A program made the position numbers and the translations under genes. From Brasenia schreberi (lineage: Eukaryota > Streptophyta > Magnoliopsida > Nymphaeales > Cabombaceae), in contig JAYKKT010000048.1 in the NCBI GenBank assembly GCA_036023115.1, positions 7,274,501 to 7,338,500 of the forward strand: a stretch of 64,000 nucleotides of DNA, in the 5' to 3' direction. The notes below the pieces were generated by a model. It did not search any database and was not told the origin of the DNA. It saw only the letters and a program-made list of their open reading frames with translations. Of the stretch, positions 1-11,621 are shown in pieces (the first letter of the stretch is position 1; every line of letters begins with the position of its first letter).

Positions 1-1636
<1,636 letters not shown>

Positions 1637-1648
1637 GAGAGAGAGAAA

Positions 1649-2757
1649 ACCTTTGAAGGGATTCACCTTTTGAAATGTCTTATATGGAATATTTTAGAGT
1701 AAAACAAGAAGACTTTCATGTGATATTTATTGATCTATAAAAAATTTACGATAAAGTACCGAGAGAGGTTCTTTGGAGAACCTTGGAAAAAAGAGGTATC
1801 CCATTAATATACGTAAACCTTATAAGAGACATGTATGATGGTGCAAAAATATGTGTGAGGACTCATCAATTTTAAGTTCATACTTGTTTATAATGGTGAT
1901 TGATGAGTTAACAAAATATATTCAACATGAAATACTTTAGTGTATGTGATTTGCAAATGACATTGTGTTAGTGGAGGAGTTTAAAGAAAAAGTTAATATC
2001 AAATTGGAACTATGGAGAGAAACATTACAAAGTAAAGGCTTCCGACTTAGTAAAACAAAGACATAATATATAGAATATAAGTTTTATCATTTGGTTACTT
2101 CAGAGGACATAGAAATTAAAACTAGCATACAATGCATCTCCAAAAGGAAAGTTTTAAATATCTACGATCATTTTTTCATAGTGATGGAAGAATTAATGGA
2201 GATGTTACGCACAAAATTAATGCTGGTTGGTTAAAATGGAGAGGAGCATTAAGTATTCTTTGTGATAAAAAGATATCATTAAAGTTAAAAGATAAACATT
2301 ATAGAGCAACAATTGAACCTACCATGTTTTATGGTTATGAGTGTTCGGCGGTTAATCATCAATATGTACAAAAGATATATGTGACAGAAATGAAGATGTT
2401 GAGATGGATGAGTGGTCATACAAGAAAATACCATATACATAACGAGGTTATTAAAAATAAATTATATGTGGTACCAATAAAGGATAAAATGAGAGAATAT
2501 CATTTAAGGTGGTTTGGATATATAGAAAGAAGACCAAAAGAAAAACCCAAAAGTAGGTACGAAAAACTAGATTTTGAAAATATTAAAAGAGATAGAGGAC
2601 GACCACAAAAGTATTGGAAAGAAACAATGAAGAATGATCTAGCTTATTGTGAGTTAACTATTAACATGACATATGATAGGGCACTGTGGAAACGAAAAAT
2701 CCATGTAGCCAACCTTGTCTAGTATGGGAAAAGGCTTAGTTGTTGTTTGTTTGTTGT
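1649..2757 (+). mobile_element. 5'-truncated LINE, reverse transcriptase and 3' end
   Basis: A degraded non-LTR retrotransposon. Upstream codons at about 1,690-1,870 match the start of a LINE reverse transcriptase ([15 protein letters not shown]). The catalytic box near 1,950 reads FANDIVL rather than F/YADD, so a catalytic Asp is lost. The longest open stretch (2,132-2,722) is the C-terminal LINE region (KMLRWMSGHTR, then RDRGRPQKYWKETMKNDL), ending at the usual IHVANL end. The 3' end carries CATGTAGCC...AGTATGGGAAAAGGCTTAG and a TTG-rich tail. A perfect 12-bp direct repeat, GAGAGAGAGAAA, at 1,637-1,648 and 2,758-2,769 looks like the target site duplication, with the caveat that it is low-complexity. 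Confidence 0.85.
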
Positions 2758-2937
2758 GAGAGAGAGAAACTTCTTTCAACACACATATGATAGTGTACAT
2801 TCATATCTCTTCTACACTTTTAGGGGATTAACCTTTTCAACTTTTCAAACATTCATCTAAATTTATAAATTATACTTATTTGCATCATCTTAAAGATTTC
2901 CACCAGTCGATCGATGTAATTAATGATAGAGATTTGT

Positions 2938-5345
2938 CAATAACAATAATTAGACCTTTTCTCATACTAGATGGGTCGGTAAAATGGATTCTTTGTTTCC
3001 ATATAACTCTATCATATACCATGCTAATTTTCACAATATAATTTTTTCATATTTTCTTATGAGAGCATTTTTTGGTCATTTTTGTACATTTTCAAATCTT
3101 AAGCAATTTTCCCTCATTTTATCCTCTATAGGTGTTACTCTCAATTGGTTTATAATAATCTCATTATGTATACGATTTTCCTTGTGTGGCCATTCATTCA
3201 TCTCAACATCTTAATTTATGTTACAGACATCTTTTGCATGTATTGATGACTAATTCCCTAACACTCAGAACCATAAAACATATTATATCTAATTGTTGCT
3301 CTATAATATTTATCTTTTAATCTTAATGATATATTCTTATCACACATAATACTTAACACCCCTCTCCATTTTAACAAACCAATATTAATTATATGCATAA
3401 CATCTCCATCAATTTTTTCATCACTTTGAAAAATTGATCGTAAGTATTTAAAACTTTCTTTGTGAGGGATGCAATGTGTGTCAATCTTAATTTTTATATC
3501 CTCTTAAGTACCCAAATAATTAAACTTATATTTCATACATTATATTTTTATTCTGCTAAGTCAAAAGCCTTTACTTTCTAACGTTTCTCTTTATAGTTCC
3601 AATTTCCTATTAACTTTTTCCTTAGACTCATCCACTAACACAATTTAATCTTCAAATAATACTTCATCTTGAAAATGTTTTGTAACACATCAATGACCAA
3701 TATAAATAAATATGGACTTAATGTAATCCAATATTAACTTCAAAGGAGTTTGTCCATGAGCCCTCACAAAAGTTTTTGCACAAGATTAGAATACCTCTCT
3801 TAGCACTCTATTATAAGTTGTTTTCTAGATCATTAAATATCATACCAAGGTTCGTCTTTTTTTCTCTAAAATCGTCTCAATAGGTGAATCACTTAAGTAG
3901 TAGTTCTGTCGGATATGAATTTTAATTTGTTTTGTATTGTACTCAATACTTTTCTTAACCTACATTCTATAATTTTTTCTCATACTTTTATATTATGACT
4001 CATTAACTTTATATATTAATAATTCACACAATTATAAATGTCTCTTTTGTTCTTATATATGGGTATAAGTGTAATCGCTCTCAATTTCTCAAGCATCTTT
4101 TGGGTTATTCATATTTCATTAAATAGTCTTTTGAGCAAAGTGAGATCTATCTCTCTTAGGATTTTCATACTTTTATAGGAATAATGTTTGGTCCTATTGA
4201 TTTACCAACATTCATATATTTAACATCCTCTTTGACTTCATTCTTTTGAATACGCCGATAGAAATTGTGATTTATATACTTTTCTAATTTGACTTAACTC
4301 TCCTAAGCTAATACTAATATATGTATTTTTATTAAAAAGTTTATAAAAATAAAATTTTATCTATTTTTATATCATCGTTCTCTACTAAAATCTTCTCATC
4401 CTCGTCTTTAATGCATATAACAAAAATAAGATCCCTTAGTTTTCTTATCTCTAGCATTGGTTATCCTAAAAATATCCCTTTCACCTTCTTTTGAGTTAAA
4501 CTTTTTTATATAAATCCTCTCAAATTTTGGCTTTTGCTTCACTAAGAGTTTTTTTCGCTTCTTTCATTATTTTCTTATAAGCCTCGTAAGTTTCATTGGT
4601 CTTCTTGGCATAATACAATTTGTAGCATGCATTGTTTGTCTTGATTTTATCTTGCACAACTTTACTCTGCTATAAAACTTCTTTTTATGCCGATATGCCT
4701 CTCTTACATTCGCCTAATACATCTTTTGCCACTTTTATAATATGTATAGTATATTGTTTTACATATAAGGTGTACGTAAATAATTTCAAGCATTTCCTTG
4801 AATGATTTTTTGTTTAAATATATTTTCTTTCTCACATTTGAGGTTTCACCGTTTATTTGAAATAACTCTATGTACTCTATTATTCTTTGTCCACTTTTTT
4901 ACCTCCAAATCAATTACCAAAAATTGGAATCGAGTAATTAAGCTTTCTCTTGGAATTACTTTGCAATCTTTACAACACAATCTATCTTTATTCCTAGAAA
5001 AATAATCAATTTATATTTGTGATAAGTCACTCTTATAAGTAATTAAATATTCATCTCGTTTTTCAAAAATTGTATTGACCATAAAGAGCGATCACAAAAT
5101 TTAAAATCTCCCTACCCTCCTCGTTTATATCCCCAAAACTATAGTTTTATCGAATACCTTGATATCCTAATGCATCTTTATTGACATTTAAGTATCCTCC
5201 TAAATAAACAATCTTTTTTATAGAATTCTTTGAATTACCTTATCTAACTTATATCAAAAGACATTCTTTATACTATCTTCTAATCCTAGGATAAGTAGGA
5301 ACTATATTCAAAGCTTTTATTCATAACACTAATTTCACCGTAATA
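2938..5345 (-). mobile_element. Long degraded LINE copy, endonuclease to 3' tail
   Basis: Read on the minus strand this is the same LINE family as the copy at 1,649-2,757 but longer. The right end (about 5,100-5,220) reverse-complements to endonuclease-domain sequence that also occurs at 61,640-61,740 (GGAGGA.ACTTAAATG...GATATCAAGGTATTC). The centre (3,750-4,200) is reverse transcriptase, and the left end is the LINE 3' terminus with a CAATAACAATAATTAGACC-type tail. Frameshifts and stops are everywhere, so it is inactive. With the copy at 1.65 kb it forms a tail-to-tail pair. Confidence 0.8.
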
Positions 5346-6475
5346 TATCCTTTAAATTTTTATTTATAATAATACTTCAATTTTGAGTTTTTGCTTTCTA
5401 AGTACCAATGACGAGCTGGTAATAGTGGGATGTGTCGGTGGTGAATGGCTGATGGGGGCAGCGATGAATGGATGGATTGAGGGTAGAGGGCGATGAATGG
5501 ACGGATTGAAGGTAGAGGAGGCTTTTGGGTGATGGGTGGTCGAAGCGGTTATGAACCGATGATGGCGGTGGTGGTGGAACCGTAACTTCGACAACGGGGA
5601 GTCGGCGGTTCTCGGCGAGACAAGCACACAGAACCAGTCGATGATCGGCCGCTGGGGAATGAATTTGGAATCGATGGGGCAATGTATGAAGGGAGGTCAA
5701 AGCATCAGGTAAGCCATTGGCGAGGAACAAGGGTGCTCGATGGTTCCAGCGACACACTCACACAAAGGGAAGGCTGGTTTTCCCAACTTCTGCCTTCTCT
5801 TTTTTTTGTTTTTTGTTTGTTTTGAATTTGCAGGTTGTACAGAGAGGCAAAAGCGGAAATAGAACGGAAATGCCTAAGGCCTTGAAGGATCAAATCTCTC
5901 AGAAGAAGGTATGATCTGTGGAGCCAAGAAGAGATGATCCCCTTTGATGAGCACCCTGCTGGCCTTTTATAGTTGTTTCAACCGTTTCCATCTTCAATGC
6001 ATTCATACCATAGACATCCAATCAACTGAAAATGTTTGAAGAATGCTGCTTCTTGAGGTGATTGAAGACGGCTGTAGGGTGGCTATTTGTTTGTGAGCTA
6101 CTGCTGTAGTTGGTGGAGCAGTATATCTCTATGAGCAGTATATCTCTATGCTATTGTTGTAGTTGATGGAGCACCAGTCTTTGCCTTTTCCTTTTTTGTA
6201 TCACCTTGTATTCCTTCCTTCGGAGCTTTTGTTGGCTCATGCTTTATGTTGTTTACTGTTTAATTGGCTTTTTGAGTACTGAAGTCATGTAGCTCATGTA
6301 TTTCTAAACAGAATTTTGGCCTTAATGATGCGCCTGTTGATGTAATTTTGAGACTAAGATAATTCTATCATATTTCTTTATTAGCCACATCTGATCTTTC
6401 AATTTCTTCGGATTAAATGGCCTGAAGTTCACCTCATTTAGTTTCAAATGTCAATGTAAAGAAAATTTTAGGTGT
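5346..6475. other. Unassigned sequence, possible gene relic
   Basis: Between 5,400 and 5,720 is a local imperfect repeat of GATGAATGGATGGATTGAGGG type. At about 5,833 a pyrimidine-rich stretch ending in TTGCAG precedes an open segment (LYREAKAEIERK, then DLWSQEEMIPFDEHPAGLL) interrupted by a TGA. This looks like an old exon fragment, but I cannot name the family. Nothing is recognisable from 6,000 to 6,475. Confidence 0.25.
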
Positions 6476-6830
6476 TCACAACAACTAAGCCTTCTCCTAT
6501 ACTAGATGGGTGAGGTACATGGTTTTTTTTGTTTTCATATAATCCTATCATATGTCATCGTAGCAGTTAACTCAATATAAACATCATTTTTTATCGTTTC
6601 TTTTCAAGACTTTTTTTTTTTTGGTAGTTGTCCTTTTTCTCTTTTAATATTTTATAATCTAGTTTTTGATATCTTCTTGTGAGAGTGTGCTCGGGTCGTC
6701 TTTGTGTTCAAAGTTCAAACCATATTAAAATCGTTCCCTCATATTATCCTCTAACTCTCAATTTGTTTCTAATAATATACCCATAAATCTATTTTTGCTC
6801 ATCTCCTCTTTCTTATGTGCAAAAGTCATC
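6476..6830 (-). mobile_element. LINE 3'-end fragment
   Basis: The left edge reads ACAACAACTAAGCCTTCTCC...ACTAGATGGG, the reverse complement of the LINE 3' terminus seen at 2,700-2,757. It continues into the C-terminal reverse-transcriptase coding region (reverse complement of the GRPQKYWKE segment near 6,600-6,660). It is a short, strongly 5'-truncated insertion. Confidence 0.75.
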
Positions 6831-7714
6831 ATAAGATATTTTTCTAAAACGAACAATCAAAAGCAAGACTGAGCAACAAGAACTTACAAAATGAATATGA
6901 ATTATAATTTAGCAAACTAATACCTTTTTGGATTCTGGTAACAAGCGTGAGAGTCATGCCCTGGTCTATGACATATTTGGCAATTTTTAATATCCTTCTT
7001 GTCACTAATGGCCTGTCAAATTTTTTATCACTCCCTTTATCGTGCATCTTTTCTTGGTCTTTTAAATTGTGCAATTTCTCAACATCTTACTGTTACATTT
7101 TTTTTATATGATATGGCTTGTATTTTATTGCAATTAGCCGTTGGTTAGTTCATCATTTCTCTTGTACAAAAAAGATTCACAACTTATTTGCGATCTGCAT
7201 AATAGTTTACCATATAATTCTGAATACAAAATGGTTGAAAAACCAAAGAAGAATATGCATAATTTTGATTTACAACACAACCGTGCTCTACTAATCAAAT
7301 TAAAATCACAGGATTTTGGATGGCAAATATATTATTAGACATTGGAATATTTTAAATACATAAATATTTATCTACATAATGGATTGGGTTCTCTCGCATG
7401 AGGTGATGAGTTCAAATGCTTTTGAGGGCAGTGAGTACTTGAGTTCGACAACTCTAGCTTGTCAATTAAAATAAAAAAAAAACATAATTTAATTAGTAAT
7501 AGCTTAAATTAAGCATATGAGGCCAATTGATGGCATAGGATGGTGGCTGGGCATTGGACCCTCCAATCTTAATTGTAGTTGTGACTAGTAACAATATAAC
7601 TACCCCATGAATGTCTACCGAAAGAAAACTTAATTTTGGTGAAGAATAGTTTGTTTTGATTAAAACTTAATATTTTTATTTTAAAAATATATCACATCAA
7701 TATTGTAGTGTATG
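6831..7714. other. Intergenic DNA, possible SINE relic
   Basis: AT-rich DNA without a supportable gene. At about 7,400-7,470 the segment GAGGTGATGAGTTCAAATGC followed by an A-rich run resembles a B-box and tail of a tRNA-derived SINE on the plus strand, but no A-box is convincing. Confidence 0.3.
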
Positions 7715-8307
7715 TAGGGGTGTCCACGGAACCGCCAGAAGTGAACCGAATTGCCATAATTAAACCAAATTGGTGGTTTCGTTTGGTTCTAGGAGTAAAA
7801 AAACTTCGCATTTCGGTTCTTGGTTCTAGTGAGTGTTGGAACTGAACCATGAGAACCAAACCAAACCTAACCATTATATATATGTGTATATAAAGTTTAT
7901 ATACATATAGATATAAATTTCTATAAGTTTATGTATATGAGTTTTATAACATTATATACATATAAAATGAAAATATATATATGTGTATATAAAAAGTTTA
8001 TATACTTATATGGATTTAAATATCAACAAGCTTATAAATTTATATAGATGCGTTTTATAATCTCATACATATAAAATATGGACCATAGATCTAAATAATC
8101 TAATGACATAACATATTTTATCTAGCAAAACCCTTAAATATTGAATTATAATTCAGAACCGAACCAAATTGGAACTGGAGGTTTGGTTTGGTTCAGTTCT
8201 GGCCATAGAACGATTCTGTTCGGTTGTCTAAAATTTGAGAACCAAAACTAGTGGTTTGGTTCGAGGTTGAGGCTAGATCCAAACCAAACCGAATCGTGAA
8301 CACCCTA
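7715..8307. mobile_element. hAT-type MITE, TAGGGGTGTCCACG termini
   Basis: The ends are inverted repeats: left TAGGGGTGTCCACGGAACCG, right (reverse complement) TAGGGTGTTCACGATTCGG. They are flanked by the 8-bp direct repeats agtgtatg (7,707-7,714) and aatgtatg (8,308-8,315), 7 of 8 matching. An 8-bp duplication is the hAT signature. The interior is AT-rich with repeated GGTTTGGTTCGG-like motifs near both ends and no coding capacity, so it is non-autonomous. Confidence 0.75.
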
Positions 8308-8589
8308 AATGTATGTACCATACTGTCTGTAAAAATGACCTCTATAAAGCAAGATATCATACAAGCACATCTTATCATATCAAAAGATTCGAAGGCGTAT
8401 ATTATGTGAAATTAATGGCCAATTAATCGGGTTTAAAAGAAGGATTATATCTAAAATAGCTGTTGAAATCCTATAAAGGAACTTTTTTCATTACAAACTT
8501 AAATACATGGTTCATTAATGATAGCTTTAAAATGCAGATAAGAAAACTATCAACACCAAATCCTAAGGCTTTGCAAAATAAGACACCCA

Positions 8590-8667
8590 CCCTCTAGGAG
8601 TCGAACTCCCCACCAACAGCAACAGTGCTAGAGCGCCTTGCAGTTGAGCTAACGCTCTCGATGCTCA
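8590..8667 (-). mobile_element. tRNA-derived SINE head (or tRNA pseudogene)
   Basis: The minus strand carries an RNA polymerase III A-box-like TAGCTCAACTGC and a B-box-like GAGTTCGACTCC about 45 bases apart, in the order of a tRNA gene. The 5' GAGAGCG does not pair with the 3' CCTAGAGGGTGGG, so no acceptor stem forms and a functional tRNA is excluded. A SINE head is the likeliest reading; its 3' end to the left is not resolved. Confidence 0.6.
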
Positions 8668-8939
8668 CCAAATCCTTTTCAGTGTTGCTATTTTATATAA
8701 TTCATTGTTTTTCTGGATGTTCCAATGTAAGTTTGTATATGTTTATATGGATTAAAGACTATTATTGTAGAATATAGTGGTTTTATTGTCAATGTCTTTT
8801 TTATCACCAAAAATCTTGTCTCTTGTATTATAAATCATTTCTTTTCTTTTTTTTGTATGTTCATTCGTACATATGCATTGTAAAGTACTATAGCATAACA
8901 CTATTACTACTCTATATCACATGTAAGCATACATATACA

Positions 8940-9121
8940 TGGTGGCAGATCTACATCGAGCCAAGGTGTCGTGAGCACGCTCCATAAAAAATTTGAATGT
9001 GTCCTGGCAGGATTCAGGTTCTGCAAACCGAGTCCTCCGTGGTTCTGGATCCTGTTCTAGTTGGTTCCTAGGTTGGTTCAAAACCAGTAATATATAAAAA
9101 TAACTTCTAGATCCACCATTG
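8940..9121. mobile_element. Short hAT-like MITE (TGGTGGCAGATCTA family)
   Basis: The termini TGGTGGCAGATCTAC and, reverse-complemented, CAATGGTGGATCTAGAAG are inverted repeats. The flanks share the 8-bp repeat CATATACA (8,932-8,939 and 9,122-9,129). It has no coding capacity. The same terminal motif bounds the element at 18,958-19,117. Confidence 0.7.
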
Positions 9122-9146
9122 CATATACACATAAATGTGTATATAT

Positions 9147-9270
9147 ATTATATATAGATCAATACCTAATACCTATCTCTCTATACATACATACACATAC
9201 ATATTATATATAGATCAATACCTAATACCTATCTCTCTATATATACATACACATACATATTATATATATA
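9147..9270. repeat. Tandem repeat, about 62-bp unit, two copies
   Basis: The unit contains TATATAGATCAATACCTAATACC, then CTATCTCTCTATAYATACATACAC, and is present twice in tandem. Adjacent short TA and TACA runs make the edges imprecise. Confidence 0.85.
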
Positions 9271-9637
9271 TGAGTGCATGCATCTTAAAAATTGTGAAGA
9301 CAGTGGGCTATCATTTAATGTTGCAAAAGAAATGGAGGAGAAAGTTCTGGGAGAAGACAAGAGGAAAGTAAGGCACTAAGTTCTCTGGTGTTTTGGCTTT
9401 ATTTTAAACCTTCTTCCAGTGGACCTGGCTTAAAGTTCTTGAAGCTTATGTCAATTTAAAAATCAAAATGAAGCCTTGAAAGAAGTACAATATAAAGGAA
9501 ATAATAAAATATACTTCATACAAAATTGTATTTGAATTTGTGACCAGATTATGTTAAAAATGATAAAAGAACCAATTCTAAAAGCAACATATGTCAAAAT
9601 GTTATTACAATTAAGAGGTAACTCACAAAAGAGAGGG

Positions 9638-9837
9638 TAGTGGTGTTCAAGGAACCAACAAAACTGAGCCAAACAAAACAGGCGGTTCGTGTTTTATCCA
9701 AATTTTAAATGGTTTGGTTTGGTGTTTGGTTTCAATGGGAAAATAAATCTTACCGTTCAGTGCTTGGTTTAAAGGTGTGGAATTAAATCCTAATAACGGA
9801 ACCAAACTATCTCTCCCTCTCTCCTACATATATATAT

Positions 9838-9916
<79 letters not shown>

Positions 9917-9927
9917 CACACATGTAT

Positions 9928-9970
<43 letters not shown>

Positions 9971-10387
9971 CATATGTATGTATGTTTTTGTGTGTGAATG
10001 CGTGTAAGTTTATAACCTGATATATGTATAAATCCAAATCAGCACCTTAGATCTGAATAATCTCATAGCCTATAAATCTTTGTGTTCTTCTTTGTCAAAC
10101 CCTAAAACTTTTTTGAATTATTTTTTATTTGCACATGGAACTTTCTGTGTTTATCTATTTTAGTATGGCTTCATTTGGTATTTATTATTTGTTATACATT
10201 TTAGCATAAATAAAATGTACAAAATTGCTAGTTCAAAACCAAACCAAACTGGAATCAATGGTTTGGTTTGGTTTTATGAACTAAATGGTTTGGTTCATTT
10301 CCCCAAAAATTAAGAACCGGTTGATTATATCGGTTTGGTTTGAGGTTGAACTTAGAACCAAACCAAACCAGACCATGAGCACTCTTA
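9638..10387. mobile_element. Decayed MITE of the TAGGGGTGT family with embedded microsatellites
   Basis: The left end TAGTGGTGTTCAAGGAACC and the reverse-complemented right end TAAGAGTGCTCATGGTCTGG are related to the termini of the element at 7,715-8,307. GGTTTGGTTTGG motifs recur inside. No 8-bp flanking duplication is visible, so the boundaries are tentative. The centre (9,842-9,975) holds consecutive (CA)n, (TA)n, (CA)n and (TA)n runs. Confidence 0.55.
9842..9975. repeat. Compound (CA)n/(TA)n microsatellite
   Basis: Alternating CA and TA dinucleotide blocks in the order CA, TA, CA, TA. The Thr-His and Tyr-Ile open frames across it are simple-sequence artefacts. Confidence 0.95.
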
Positions 10388-11000
10388 CGCTTCAACTGAA
10401 TGGATACAATTTTTATATCCATGACATTGCATCTCATAGATGACATATATTCAACTACAGCTAAGTGATGGACTTAAAAAGAACCTTTAGGTTGGTCTCA
10501 TGTTTGATTCGTAGGAATTTTGGATATATACATGCTTTCCTTCAAAAGTGAGGCGTCTGCTTCACACGAAATTCCAAAAATCAACTTGAAGCCTATAGCC
10601 CATGAGGAGATCCATGGGCTATAGTACATAGTTCACCCCATCCTAGGGGCTAATTCACCCACCTTAAAAGAGTTTCTGGATTCACCACTAGCAGGGAATC
10701 AACTCAAAAGAACCTTGTTGATGGTCATGAGTTCGATACCCGGGGAGCGCACATCTGGTAATGGGTCTACCTAACCTCTGCTTGGCTAAAAAACATTTTA
10801 AGTGTATTATGTAGTTATTTAAAAGGAAAAACAAACTCCATGATCTATCTGTTGGGAAGATTCTATATGCGCCTTTCACCTACAAATTGGTACAATATTG
10901 GAAAGTCAATGCACAGAACAACTCGATTGATTAACCATCGTTAGCGCACATAGGCATAATTGCTTGAACATGGTTAGTTTGTTGCATGAAAGAGGCCTCA
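10388..11000. other. Intergenic DNA with a SINE-like B-box
   Basis: No gene is seen. GATGGTCATGAGTTCGATACCC at about 10,722-10,743 is a good B-box-like motif on the plus strand, and an inverted AGCCCATG...CATGGGCT (10,597-10,623) lies nearby. Either could belong to an old SINE, but no complete element can be delimited. Confidence 0.3.
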
Positions 11001-11054
11001 TTGCCGTGTCTGAAGCCGTGGGAATGCCGTTCTGGTGTTGGGAATTTCCGAAGG

Positions 11055-11541
11055 GTATGTGGAAGGCAATCCGAAGAAAACTCGTAATTTCTATTTTATT
11101 CTAATGAAATCCATCGAAATTTCTCTTGCTTTCGATATGGGTACCTCATTTAACGATTTGGGTGTCGGAAATATTGGGGGATATAAGCTTGATTTTATCT
11201 GACTTTCACTGTTATTTGCGGAGCTGCGTCCATGATATTATTGACCGATGGATTGTTGTATGGATCGTCGATTTCAATCACTGGATCTCGATGATATTTT
11301 GTTGGTTTTTTATTTTTCGAGTTTTCTTGATTGCTTTCTTTTAGTTCAGTGGATGATGGTGTTCATTGATTGCGTTGATCATATGATGTTGTCTATCTTT
11401 TGCAGTTTTAGTTTATATTGACTCGATTTTTATTAGTGGTTTGCTGTTTCATATTCATCGTCTCATCTGATTAGTCGTCCTTTTGTTTGATTTAGATTTT
11501 GTTCCGGATTTTTTTTATTTTCTGATTGTGTTTTTGATTAG
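11055..11541 (+). other. Probable 5'-leader intron of the RING gene
   Basis: A candidate donor (AAGGGTATGTGG near 11,052) and a pyrimidine-rich stretch ending TTTTTGATTAG at about 11,541 flank T-rich, stop-filled sequence immediately upstream of the RING-gene start codon. A non-coding first exon would then lie before about 11,055. This is inferred from splice signals alone. Confidence 0.45.
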
Positions 11542-11621
11542 GCGTGGATTGGCGGTCTATTTGAGGATCTTCTGAGAAAGATAACAAGAGGGCACTATTC
11601 AATTTAGTGATTTTGATCGTA

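Noticed and set aside
8590..8667. A functional tRNA gene
   Set aside because: The A- and B-box motifs are present but the acceptor stem cannot pair, so a SINE head fits better.
9777..10037. Open frames rich in Tyr-Ile and Thr-His (and Val-Cys on the other strand)
   Set aside because: They arise from the compound (CA)n/(TA)n microsatellite.
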